Shown here: piece after piece, positions 33,651 through 40,231 of the stretch
How the letters are laid out: every line of letters begins with the position of its first letter
Numbering within the stretch: the first letter of the stretch is position 1
Source: RGIG426 sp045598065
GTDB taxonomy: Bacteria; Bacillota; Clostridia; Oscillospirales; Acutalibacteraceae
DNA: 64,000 bases
Assembly: GCA_045598065.1 (NCBI GenBank)
Contig: JAZLLJ010000085.1
Coordinates: 9,952-73,951 of the forward strand
Direction: 5' to 3'
Position numbers and translations under genes: made by a program
The notes under the pieces: model-generated
Database searches by the model: none
What the model saw: the letters and a program-made list of their open reading frames with translations, nothing else
What the model was told of the DNA's origin: nothing

Positions 33651-34832
33651 GTGAGCAACGAACAACCCGAAATTTTGTCGTTTGACAGCTTGGAATTACA
33701 GCCGGAAACGACCAGAGCCCTTGAAAAAATGGGCTTTCACTCCCCCACGCCTATCCAACTGCAGGCCATTCCTGCGGTACGGGACGGCTATGACGTCATT
33801 GCCAAAGCCCCGACCGGCACCGGCAAAACCTGCGCCTTCGGCATCCCGATACTCGAATGCCTCGACTTAGACTGCACCGACGTTCAGGTGGTGGTGGTGT
33901 GCCCTACGCGCGAACTGTGTCTGCAAATCACCGACGACCTACGGCGGCTCGCGGCGTTTCGTCCCGGCGTACATATTGTTCCCGTCTACGGTGGGCAAAG
34001 TATGAATACCCAGATAAATGCCATGAAGAAAAAACCGCAAATCGTGGTGGCCACCCCCGGCCGCCTGCTCGATCTAATGGGACGGCGCGTAGTATGGCTC
34101 GGCAATGTGTATACCGTGGTACTGGACGAGGCGGACGAAATGCTCAAAATGGGCTTTATCCGTGACGTACGCAAGATTTTGCACGCCACGCCTGCCGACA
34201 CCCAAGTGGTGATGTTTTCCGCCACCATCTCCCGTGACGTGGAAGACGTGGCGTGGGAATATCAGCGTAACGCGGTGCAAATTGAGGTGGAATCCAAAGG
34301 CGACAACCGCCCGTCCATCCAACAATACGCCATCCACTCCTCCGGCAGTCAACGACTTTCGGATATGCTCAAAATCATCGACGCGTTGGATTTGCACCGT
34401 GTGATGGTATTCTGCAACCGCAAATCCACCGTGCGGCAGGTGTGTTCCCAGTTAAAACGACAAGGCAAATCCGCCGACTGTCTGCATGGCGACATCTCAC
34501 AGGGACAAAGAAACCAAGTGATGGCAGGCTACCGCAAAGGGAAATTCGAAATTCTCGTCGCTACCGACGTGGCGGCACGCGGCATTGACGTAGACGACGT
34601 GGAAGCCGTGTTCAACTACGATATCCCCGACGAAAACGAGTATTATCTCCACCGCATCGGGCGTACCGGCCGCGCCAAACGTCACGGCATTTCGGTAACG
34701 TTTTGGGCGGTGGGCGATGAATTCCGTATGCGCGACATCCGCAAACGCACCCATTCGGATATCGCGGACGTCACCCTCGGACAAGACGGCAGTTTTGTGC
34801 CGGTCGTTACCGAAAAGGGAAACGAGGGGTAA
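33651..34832 (+). CDS. DEAD-box RNA helicase
   Basis: This is a 393-residue ATP-dependent RNA helicase with only the two RecA-like domains. It has the Q motif (FDSLELQPETTRALEKMGF, PTPIQLQAIP), motif I APTGTGKT, motif II DEAD, motif III SAT and motif VI HRIGRTGRA. The GTG start follows CGGAGGACC by about eight bases. It resembles the CshA/DeaD group without the C-terminal RNA-binding extension, so a role in cold-adapted RNA or ribosome work is likely but not specific. The stop codon TAA is part of a reverse CCAAAANNTRCCCC element. Confidence 0.93.
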   Translation: MSNEQPEILSFDSLELQPETTRALEKMGFHSPTPIQLQAIPAVRDGYDVIAKAPTGTGKTCAFGIPILECLDLDCTDVQVVVVCPTRELCLQITDDLRRLAAFRPGVHIVPVYGGQSMNTQINAMKKKPQIVVATPGRLLDLMGRRVVWLGNVYTVVLDEADEMLKMGFIRDVRKILHATPADTQVVMFSATISRDVEDVAWEYQRNAVQIEVESKGDNRPSIQQYAIHSSGSQRLSDMLKIIDALDLHRVMVFCNRKSTVRQVCSQLKRQGKSADCLHGDISQGQRNQVMAGYRKGKFEILVATDVAARGIDVDDVEAVFNYDIPDENEYYLHRIGRTGRAKRHGISVTFWAVGDEFRMRDIRKRTHSDIADVTLGQDGSFVPVVTEKGNEG

Positions 34833-34839
34833 TTTTTGG
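34826..34839 (-). repeat. CCAAAANNTRCCCC element overlapping the helicase stop codon
   Basis: Plus strand GGGGTAATTTTTGG is the reverse complement of CCAAAAATTACCCC and fits the consensus. It contains the TAA stop of the helicase. Confidence 0.65.
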
Positions 34840-34873
34840 TTTGCCGAAAATTTGCGAAAGGAGGCGGCCGTCC

Positions 34874-35755
34874 ATGGCCTTTTACAACCGATTTTTGTTC
34901 GTCTGTACCGGCAACACCTGCCGCAGCCCGATGGCAGCGGCGTTGTTTCGGAAAATGGCGGCCGACCGCGGCCTTCCTATTGTTGCCGTGTCCGCAGGAC
35001 TCGCGGCGGCAAGCGGTTCGCCTGCTTCCGAAAACGCGGTAAAAGCGTTGGCAGAAGAGGGGATTGACCTCAGCCGTCACCTCTCGAAATCCGTCACAAG
35101 GGAACTGTGCGACGAGGCGCAGATGATTGCCGTCATGAGCGAGCATCACCGCCTTTCTCTCATCGCCGCCGACATCGATCCCCACAAAATTTTCGTGTTG
35201 GGCGGCGGCGTGCCCGATCCCTACGGCGGCTCGCTCGACGTCTATCGCGAAACACGTGATGCGCTTAAAGCCGTGCTTCCGGCGCTTTTGCCGCCGTTTC
35301 GCATCGTACGGATGAACGAATCGCACATCGCACCTTTGGCAAATCTCGAAAAAGACTGTTTTTCCCAACCGTGGTCGGAAACGGGGCTTGCCACCGAACT
35401 GCAAAACGACACCGCCGTGTTTTTGGTGGCGGAAAACGAGCAAGGCGAGGTGTTGGGCTTCCTCGGAATGCATCACATTTTAGATGAATGTGACATCGCG
35501 CAGGTAGCGGTTTCGAATACGTTTCGTCGTCAGGGGGTAGGTTTTTGGTTGCTCTCTGCCGCCAAAGCCTATGGCGAGCAAAACGGCGTTTCGCGGTTGA
35601 TGCTTGAAACGCGCCAAAGCAACGTCCCTGCGCGCACAATGTATGAGAAATTCGGCTTTGTTCAGGACGGCTACCGTCCTCACTTTTACGATGCACCGGA
35701 TGAAGACGCGGTGCTCTATTCCTACTATATACACAAGGACGGTGATCTTCTGTGA
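34874..35755 (+). CDS. Fusion: protein arginine phosphatase (YwlE-type) + RimI acetyltransferase
   Basis: This is a 293-residue two-domain protein. Residues 1-140 are a low-molecular-weight phosphatase with the P-loop VCTGNTCRSPMA (Cys11, Arg17) and general acid block DPYGGSLDVYRETRD (Asp115). Thr15 in the loop is the residue that marks protein arginine phosphatases (YwlE) in place of the Ile of tyrosine phosphatases. Residues about 143-293 are a GNAT domain of the RimI type (FRIVRMNESHI, acetyl-CoA loop RRQGVG, LETRQSNVPARTMYEKFGF), which acetylates the N-terminus of ribosomal protein S18. The start follows GAAAGGAGG by about eight bases. The tsaD start overlaps its stop by four bases (GTGA). 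The two halves are normally separate genes. Confidence 0.88.
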   Translation: MAFYNRFLFVCTGNTCRSPMAAALFRKMAADRGLPIVAVSAGLAAASGSPASENAVKALAEEGIDLSRHLSKSVTRELCDEAQMIAVMSEHHRLSLIAADIDPHKIFVLGGGVPDPYGGSLDVYRETRDALKAVLPALLPPFRIVRMNESHIAPLANLEKDCFSQPWSETGLATELQNDTAVFLVAENEQGEVLGFLGMHHILDECDIAQVAVSNTFRRQGVGFWLLSAAKAYGEQNGVSRLMLETRQSNVPARTMYEKFGFVQDGYRPHFYDAPDEDAVLYSYYIHKDGDLL

Positions 35756-36768
35756 ACATTTTGGCATTGGAATCTTCCTGCGACGAAACCGCCGCCGCCG
35801 TGGTGAAAGACGGTAGGGAAGTGCTGTCCAACATCGTGGCTTCCCAAGTGGAAGAGCACCGCATTTACGGCGGTGTTGTGCCGGAGATTGCCAGCCGCCG
35901 CCATACCGAAGCCGTGTCCGGCGTTACGCGTGAAGCGTTGTCGGAGGCAGGTTTGACGCTCGCGGACATCGATGCCATTGCCGTGACCGCCGCGCCGGGA
36001 CTGATTGGAGCGCTTTTGGTGGGTGTCAACTTCGCCAAAGGCCTTGCCGCCGCGACCGGATTGCCGCTTGTGCCGGTGCATCACCTGCGCGGCCACATCG
36101 CCGCCAACTATTTGGCGCACCCGGATTTGGAACCGCCGTTTTTGTGCCTGGTGGTGTCCGGCGGCCACAGCCACATCGTTACCGTCAACGATTACACCGA
36201 TTTTACCGTTATCGGCCGCACGCGCGACGATGCGGCAGGGGAGTGCTTTGACAAAGCCGCTCGCGCCATGGGAATGCCCTATCCCGGCGGCATTGCACTG
36301 GATACTCGCGCCGAAAACGGCAACCCGAACGCCTTCCGTTTTCCCCGTCCGCGCGTGGACGGCAGTCCTTACGATTTCAGTTTTTCCGGCATGAAAACCG
36401 CGGTGCTCAATTTATTACATAACGCCGAGCAAAAAGGGGAGAGCGTCAACGTCGATGACGTGTGCGCCTCGTTCCGCGCAAAAGTGGTGGAACTGCTTTG
36501 CGACAACACGCTTTCCGCCGCGGACGATCTCGGCGCAAAAACCATTGTGCTCGCAGGCGGCGTGTCCGCCAACAAAGCATTGCGCCGCGAAATGCAGGCG
36601 CGATGCGACAAAACGAGGCGCAAGCTGTTTGTGCCGCCGCTGTGCTATTGTGGAGATAATGCCGCGATGATCGGGGCGCAGGGGTATTATGAATTCCTCG
36701 CCGGCCACGTTGCCGACCAAACCCTCAACGCCACCGCTTCGCTGCCCATTACGGAAATCCCACAATAG
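35752..36768 (+). CDS. tsaD: tRNA N6-threonylcarbamoyladenosine transferase TsaD
   Basis: This enzyme puts the threonylcarbamoyl group on A37 of tRNAs reading ANN codons, working with TsaB, TsaE and TsaC. The 338-residue protein begins MNILALESSCDETAAAVV and has the metal motif HHLRGH, the SGGHSHI nucleotide loop and the C-terminal FVPPLCYCGDNAAMIG-type block (VPPLCYCGDNAAMIGAQGY). The GTG start overlaps the upstream fusion gene's stop. TsaB and TsaE are not in this window. A terminator shared with the convergent lipoprotein gene follows. Confidence 0.97.
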   Translation: MNILALESSCDETAAAVVKDGREVLSNIVASQVEEHRIYGGVVPEIASRRHTEAVSGVTREALSEAGLTLADIDAIAVTAAPGLIGALLVGVNFAKGLAAATGLPLVPVHHLRGHIAANYLAHPDLEPPFLCLVVSGGHSHIVTVNDYTDFTVIGRTRDDAAGECFDKAARAMGMPYPGGIALDTRAENGNPNAFRFPRPRVDGSPYDFSFSGMKTAVLNLLHNAEQKGESVNVDDVCASFRAKVVELLCDNTLSAADDLGAKTIVLAGGVSANKALRREMQARCDKTRRKLFVPPLCYCGDNAAMIGAQGYYEFLAGHVADQTLNATASLPITEIPQ

Positions 36769-36778
36769 AAAAGGATAT

Positions 36779-36816
36779 AAACAAACCCGCCCTGCTTTGG
36801 CAGGGCGGGTTTGTTT
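36779..36816. terminator. Bidirectional terminator between tsaD and lipoprotein gene
   Basis: A 14-bp stem (ACAAACCCGCCCTG / CAGGGCGGGTTTGT) is flanked by T-rich sequence on both strands. Confidence 0.85.
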
Positions 36817-36819
36817 TTA

Positions 36820-36833
36820 GGGGTAGGTTTTGG
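36820..36833 (-). repeat. CCAAAANNTRCCCC element after the lipoprotein gene
   Basis: Minus strand CCAAAACCTACCCC, 11 bases after the lipoprotein stop and directly before its terminator. Confidence 0.85.
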
Positions 36834-36844
36834 TTTTACGGCGC

Positions 36845-37582
36845 TTACGAGATCCCTTCGCAGTTGATGGTGACGAGGCCGTTTTCGTCACAAGTGCCGG
36901 AAATATAAAGGCCATCGCTGTATTTCTCAGAGGTGTACTCCATCGCGCCGAAAGAACTCGTTTGGCAGCTCTTTCCGTCATTGGACAGGAAGTAGGTTGC
37001 GGAGGTGTCAAACGTGTCGGGTTCACTCAAATACAAAGCCACGATCAACGATTTCAGGCAGCGGGCGTTCGCCTCATCGGTCATAATGCGTCCTTTCTCT
37101 GTGGCGGCGTCAAGGCCGGCATCTTCCTCATCATCAGGCTCGTAGGGGACGCTGTTTTCGTAAATCCCCTCGCAGTTGACGGTGACAATACCGTCGGCAC
37201 TGCACGTGCCGGAAACGTAGCCGTTGGCTTTGTATTTGTCGGACGTGTATTCGATCGCACCGTTGGTAGAGGTTTGCAGACCCATTCCATCGGAGGTCAA
37301 ATAGTAGGTAGCAGACGTGTCAAACGCATCGTCACCCATATACGAAGTCGCGAGCAACGATTTCAGGCAGCGGGCGTTCGCCTCATCGGTCTTGATGCGG
37401 GATTTTTCCACAGCGCTCGCATTCCCGTTGTCGTTGTCTTCTTTGTCTTCTTTGTCTTCGGCCGAAACACTTTTCGAATCGGAATCGGATTTTTTGGATT
37501 TTTTCTCCTCATCTTTGTCGCCGCAAGCCGCAAGACAGAACACCATCATCGCCGCCAACAGCACAGCCAACCATTTTTTCAT
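36845..37582 (-). CDS. Lipoprotein with a duplicated domain
   Basis: I do not recognise a family. The 245-residue protein has a lipoprotein signal peptide with lipobox LAAC (Cys20), a charged Lys/Asp/Glu/Ser linker (21-58), and two homologous units of about 82 residues (59-140 and 162-244) joined by an acidic spacer. Shared blocks are TDEANARCLKSL, FDTSATY, QTS, EYTS-KY, Y-SGTC and VNCEGI/INCEGI. Each unit has three cysteines at matching or near-matching positions, suggesting disulfides outside the cell, although the second unit has an extra Cys in its middle. ATG at 37582 follows AGAGGG. It has its own promoter. A surface-exposed binding or pilin-like role is possible but unsupported. Confidence 0.8.
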   Translation of the reverse strand: MKKWLAVLLAAMMVFCLAACGDKDEEKKSKKSDSDSKSVSAEDKEDKEDNDNGNASAVEKSRIKTDEANARCLKSLLATSYMGDDAFDTSATYYLTSDGMGLQTSTNGAIEYTSDKYKANGYVSGTCSADGIVTVNCEGIYENSVPYEPDDEEDAGLDAATEKGRIMTDEANARCLKSLIVALYLSEPDTFDTSATYFLSNDGKSCQTSSFGAMEYTSEKYSDGLYISGTCDENGLVTINCEGIS

Positions 37583-37621
37583 CTGCGTTTCCCTCTTTCT
37601 TTTGATTTTCAAGGCATTTTC

Positions 37622-37650
37622 ACTATACCACGTCCACGGCGCTCTGTCAA
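37622..37650 (-). promoter_or_regulatory. Promoter of the lipoprotein gene
   Basis: Minus strand TTGACA (37645-37650), 17-base spacer, TATAGT (37622-37627). Confidence 0.8.
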
Positions 37651-37675
37651 TAAAGACAAATCGAACATCAAGCCA

Positions 37676-37707
37676 AAGCCCCTCTGTTCAAACGAACAGA
37701 GGGGCTT
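37676..37707 (-). terminator. Terminator of the small XRE gene
   Basis: A 14-bp stem (AAGCCCCTCTGTTC / GAACAGAGGGGCTT) with a 4-base loop, downstream of the XRE stop. The T-run is short (TTTGG). Confidence 0.75.
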
Positions 37708-37719
37708 CATTGTTGTTTA

Positions 37720-37733
37720 GGGGTAGGTTTTGC
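37720..37733 (-). repeat. CCAAAANNTRCCCC element after the small XRE gene
   Basis: Minus strand GCAAAACCTACCCC (one mismatch), 12 bases after the XRE stop and just before its terminator. Confidence 0.75.
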
Positions 37734-37745
37734 TTTACGCGGATC

Positions 37746-37973
37746 TCACCGCTTTTTTGCTTTGGGTGCAGGGTAGGGGCGGCGGTCATCGGTTAATTCC
37801 AGCAGATAATCCGCCGACACGCCGAAAAACACCGCGACTTTGGCAAGCGTTTCCACCGGAATTTGCCGCTTTCCGGTTTCATATTGAGAATAGGTATTCG
37901 GTTTAATGTGTAAATGCGCCGCTATGGTCGCTTGTGTCACGTCCGCATCTTCCCGCACGTCTCGTAATCGCAT
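37746..37973 (-). CDS. Small XRE family regulator
   Basis: This is a 75-residue protein that is almost entirely a Cro/CI helix-turn-helix (LRDVREDADVTQATIAAHL, KPNTYSQYETGKR) followed by FFGVSADYLLELTDDR and a basic tail. It closely resembles the XRE protein at 63676-63882 (both start RLRDLRED/RLRDVRED and end DYxLELxDDR). ATG at 37973 has only a weak GGCGGG site; ATG at 38024 is an alternative that would add 17 residues. A TATAAT is present near 38018-38023. It lies beside tRNA-Arg and an inverted tRNA fragment, a setting often occupied by integrated elements. Confidence 0.8.
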   Translation of the reverse strand: MRLRDVREDADVTQATIAAHLHIKPNTYSQYETGKRQIPVETLAKVAVFFGVSADYLLELTDDRRPYPAPKAKKR

Positions 37974-38342
37974 ATCGTTCCCGCCTTTGTCGAATTTTGT
38001 CAAATAATCTGACAAAGACATTATATGCAATCTCAAAATGAGACAAGATATTTTTTCTCGTTTTGTGATATTCGGCAAAAAAGTTGCTGTATACATAAAG
38101 GAAAAGGGAGCGGCGAACACTTTTGCCCACATCTCCCATCCATCTCGCAACAAAAGAAACGACGGGGATACCCAATAGGTATCTTCGTGCCGGGGATTCT
38201 TGTCTCGCGTGACGCAACCGTCCCCCGGACGGTTGCTCCCAAACGCCGCTTCGTTCCTCGCGGCGTTTGGAGCTCGTTTCGAATCCCTTCCTGCGTGCAA
38301 TCAAAAAAATAAAACGGATACCCGATGGGTATCCGGTTTATT
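37974..38342. other. Gene-free stretch rich in palindromes
   Basis: No convincing gene is present. It holds the XRE upstream region, then palindromes GATACC/GGTATC (38167-38183), GCAACCGTCC/GGACGGTTGC (38214-38236) and CCAAACGCCGC/GCGGCGTTTGG (38239-38270), an inverted copy of the tRNA-Arg 3' end (38278-38298) and the tRNA terminator (38311-38337). Reading frames across it are by-products of tRNA-like sequence. Confidence 0.6.
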
Positions 38343-38365
38343 TGGCGCGCTGGAAGGGATTCGAA
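38278..38365. repeat. 21-bp inverted repeat of the tRNA-Arg 3' end
   Basis: The arm at 38278-38298 (TTCGAATCCCTTCCTGCGTGC) matches in inverted orientation the arm at 38345-38365 inside tRNA-Arg, with 19 of 21 positions paired. The tRNA terminator lies between the arms. Confidence 0.75.
38311..38337 (-). terminator. Terminator of tRNA-Arg
   Basis: Stem CGGATACCC / GGGTATCCG (38315-38335) followed on the minus strand by TTTTATTTTTTT. Confidence 0.85.
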
Positions 38366-38419
38366 CCCCCGACCTTTTGGTTCGTAGCCAAACACTCTAT
38401 CCAGCTGAGCTACCAGCGC
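38343..38419 (-). tRNA. tRNA-Arg (anticodon ACG)
   Basis: A complete minus-strand cloverleaf: acceptor GCGCTGG/CCAGCGC, D-arm GCTCAGCTGGATAGAGT, anticodon stem TTTGG/CCAAA with loop CTACGAA (anticodon ACG, to be edited to ICG by TadA), T-arm GGGGGTTCGAATCCCTT, discriminator G and encoded CCA. Confidence 0.96.
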
Positions 38420-38442
38420 ATCTCTTTTACAGAGCATTGTCT

Positions 38443-38470
38443 ATTATAACACCTATCTTTCGTTTGTCAA
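38443..38470 (-). promoter_or_regulatory. Promoter of tRNA-Arg
   Basis: Minus strand TTGACA (38465-38470), 16-base spacer, TATAAT (38443-38448). Confidence 0.8.
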
Positions 38471-38510
38471 GCAAAATTTTTGAAAAACTTTGGTTTTTTT
38501 CGGTTTTTGC

Positions 38511-38539
38511 TTGACATTCCCGGCAGATTGCTCTATACT
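38511..38539 (+). promoter_or_regulatory. Promoter of the TPP riboswitch-thiT unit
   Basis: TTGACA (38511-38516), 17-base spacer, TATACT (38534-38539). Confidence 0.82.
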
Positions 38540-38555
38540 GACGCTGTAAAAAATC

Positions 38556-38640
38556 TTGCGAGGGGTGCCGAACGGCTGAGAGCGGCTTGCGCCGAAACCC
38601 TTGAACCTGATCCGGATCATACCGGCGGAGGGACGCTTGA
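38556..38640 (+). promoter_or_regulatory. TPP riboswitch (THI-box)
   Basis: The conserved blocks appear in order: GAGGGGTGCC, GGCTGAGAG, ACCCTTGAACCTGATC, CGGATCATACCGGCGGAGGGA. It lies between the promoter and thiT and should turn thiT down when thiamine pyrophosphate is bound. The expression platform is the following 60 bases, with a weak AACGGA/TCCG hairpin; whether control is transcriptional or translational is not clear. Confidence 0.95.
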
Positions 38641-38699
38641 AAACGGATTTTTCCGCTTGTTTGATGCTCTTTCCGCCTTTCACGGAAGGAGTCTTTTTT

Positions 38700-39548
38700 A
38701 TGAAACAACCGACAAAACAAGCGCCAACCCAAAACAAAACCGTTATCCTGACCGAAACCGCCGTGATGATCGCACTCGGCACGGTGTTGAGCATTATCAA
38801 ACTCATCGACCTGCCATACGGCGGCAGTGTCACAGTAGCGCACATGGTGCCGGTCATTCTCATCGCCTACCGCTACGGGCCGAAATGGGGTTTGTTCTCC
38901 GGTCTTACCTACGGCGTGCTGCAAGCGCTGCTCGGTATGAAAAGCCTTTCGTACGCCACCTCGATTTGGGCGGGGATCGCCATTGTGGTACTGGATTACC
39001 TTGCGGCGTATCTGTTTTTGGGCGCAGGCGCGTGGTTTCGCAAATTCAAATCGCAGTCGGCGGCCGTTACGCTCGGTGCATTGTGCGCCTGCCTCTTGCG
39101 CTACCTCTGCCACGTCATCACCGGTGCGACCGTGTGGGCGGGACTTTCCATTCCGTCCTCTGCCGCTCTTAATTTTTCCCTGATTTATAACGCCACCTAT
39201 ATGATCCCCGAAACCATCGTCACCGTGGCGGCGGCGTATTATCTCAGTTCGGTCCTCAATTTCCAAAGCGCACACTTGACCGCCCGTCACAAAGGGGAGA
39301 GAAAGCCCGGGTTTGGGCTGCGCGTTGTTGCCGGGTTCGTGGCGGTCGCCACGTTCTTGTATGACGTGACCGCGATTTTTTCCCATTTACAGGATGCGGA
39401 AAGCGGCACCTTTTCTGCCGCCGGATTTGCCGCTGTGCCGTGGGATCTGGTGGGTGCGATCACGCTTGCCGGTCTTGTGATTTGTGGGATTTTGTGGCGG
39501 ATTTCAATTACAAATCGTATAAAGGATAGCAAAAACAACAATCAGTAA
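38700..39548 (+). CDS. thiT: Thiamine transporter ThiT (ECF S component) with C-terminal extension
   Basis: This is the substrate-binding membrane subunit of an ECF importer for thiamine. The N-terminal 190 residues are ThiT-like: TETAVMIALGTVLSIIKL, DLPYGGSVTVAHMVPVILIAYRYG (in parts: PYGGSVTVAHMVP, AYRYGPKWGL), YGVLQALLG and the RYLCHVITGATVW block. It is controlled by the TPP riboswitch upstream, which fixes the ligand. ATG at 38700 follows GGAAGGAG by eight bases. At 282 residues it is about 90 longer than usual: the extra C-terminal part has two more hydrophobic segments (VVAGFVAVATFLYDV and VGAITLAGLVICGILW). The shared ATPase and T subunits are not in the window. Confidence 0.9.
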   Translation: MKQPTKQAPTQNKTVILTETAVMIALGTVLSIIKLIDLPYGGSVTVAHMVPVILIAYRYGPKWGLFSGLTYGVLQALLGMKSLSYATSIWAGIAIVVLDYLAAYLFLGAGAWFRKFKSQSAAVTLGALCACLLRYLCHVITGATVWAGLSIPSSAALNFSLIYNATYMIPETIVTVAAAYYLSSVLNFQSAHLTARHKGERKPGFGLRVVAGFVAVATFLYDVTAIFSHLQDAESGTFSAAGFAAVPWDLVGAITLAGLVICGILWRISITNRIKDSKNNNQ

Positions 39549-39550
39549 AC

Positions 39551-39568
39551 CAAAAACGGCCGTTTTTG
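39551..39568. terminator. Palindrome between thiT and queT
   Basis: CAAAAACGGCCGTTTTTG is a perfect palindrome after the thiT stop and just before the queT ribosome-binding site; possible weak terminator. Confidence 0.45.
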
Positions 39569-39589
39569 ACGAAAAAGGAGGAGAGTCGG

Positions 39590-40126
39590 GTGAAAAAGAG
39601 TCGCGTACGCCGCTTAACGGAAGCCGGCGTAATTGCCGCATTATATGCCGGGTTAACGTTTCTTTTGCCGGTGCTTTCCTTTGGGCCGCTCCAATTTCGT
39701 CTGTCGGAAATTTTAACGATTCTGCCTGCATTCACTCCTGCCGCCATTCCGGGATTGACGGTGGGTTGTCTTTTGTCCAACGGCTTCGGTCTTGCCGCCG
39801 GCGCCAACTTGGCCGGCGCGTGGGATTTGCTGGTCGGCACCGGCGCCACCCTGCTTGCCGCCGTATGTGCGTACGCTCTGCGAAACGCACGGGTGAAAGG
39901 TGTTCCCGTTTGGTCGGCGCTTCCTGCAGTGGTCATTAACACCGGTCTTGTCGGCGCGGAATTGTGGTTTGCGGTGTTCAACGGCGAACCGGCCTCTTTG
40001 TGGTTGTGTCTCGCTCAAGTTGGCATCGGCGAACTCGTCACCGCCGGCATTGGCGGCGCGCTGTTAGCGTGGACACTTTCTCGCGGCGATCTATACAAAC
40101 GCCTGTTTTTCCCCGGAAAAGAATAA
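39590..40126 (+). CDS. queT: QueT family transporter (ECF S component, queuosine precursor)
   Basis: This is a 178-residue membrane protein of the QueT family, the S component for preQ1/preQ0-type queuosine precursors. Diagnostic blocks are TEAGVIAALYAGLTFLLP, GPLQFRLSEILTILPAFTPAAIPGL (in parts: GPLQFRLSEILTILP, FTPAAIPGL) and GCLLSN. GTG at 39590 follows AAGGAGG by eight bases. No preQ1 riboswitch is visible; it sits 41 bases after thiT, so it may share the thiamine-controlled transcript in part. A terminator follows. Confidence 0.9.
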   Translation: MKKSRVRRLTEAGVIAALYAGLTFLLPVLSFGPLQFRLSEILTILPAFTPAAIPGLTVGCLLSNGFGLAAGANLAGAWDLLVGTGATLLAAVCAYALRNARVKGVPVWSALPAVVINTGLVGAELWFAVFNGEPASLWLCLAQVGIGELVTAGIGGALLAWTLSRGDLYKRLFFPGKE

Positions 40127-40134
40127 TTTCATCC

Positions 40135-40166
40135 AAAACCCCTTTTTTCTCGGAAAAAGGGGTTTT
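40135..40166 (+). terminator. Terminator of queT
   Basis: Stem AAAACCCCTTTTT / AAAAAGGGGTTTT followed by CTTTTTTT on the plus strand. Confidence 0.85.
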
Positions 40167-40231
40167 CTTTTTTTGGTATATATGTTATAATAACAAGTTG
40201 ATAGGGCAAAAATCAAAGGAGTGTGTTCTTT

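Noticed and set aside
37974..38342. A prophage or integrative element at tRNA-Arg
   Set aside because: Only one XRE gene and an inverted tRNA fragment are present; there is no integrase, so only a possible scar is reported.
38033..38437. Reading frames across the tRNA-Arg region
   Set aside because: Their peptides (for example AQLDRVFGYEPKGRGFESLP) are the known translation of tRNA sequence, not protein genes.
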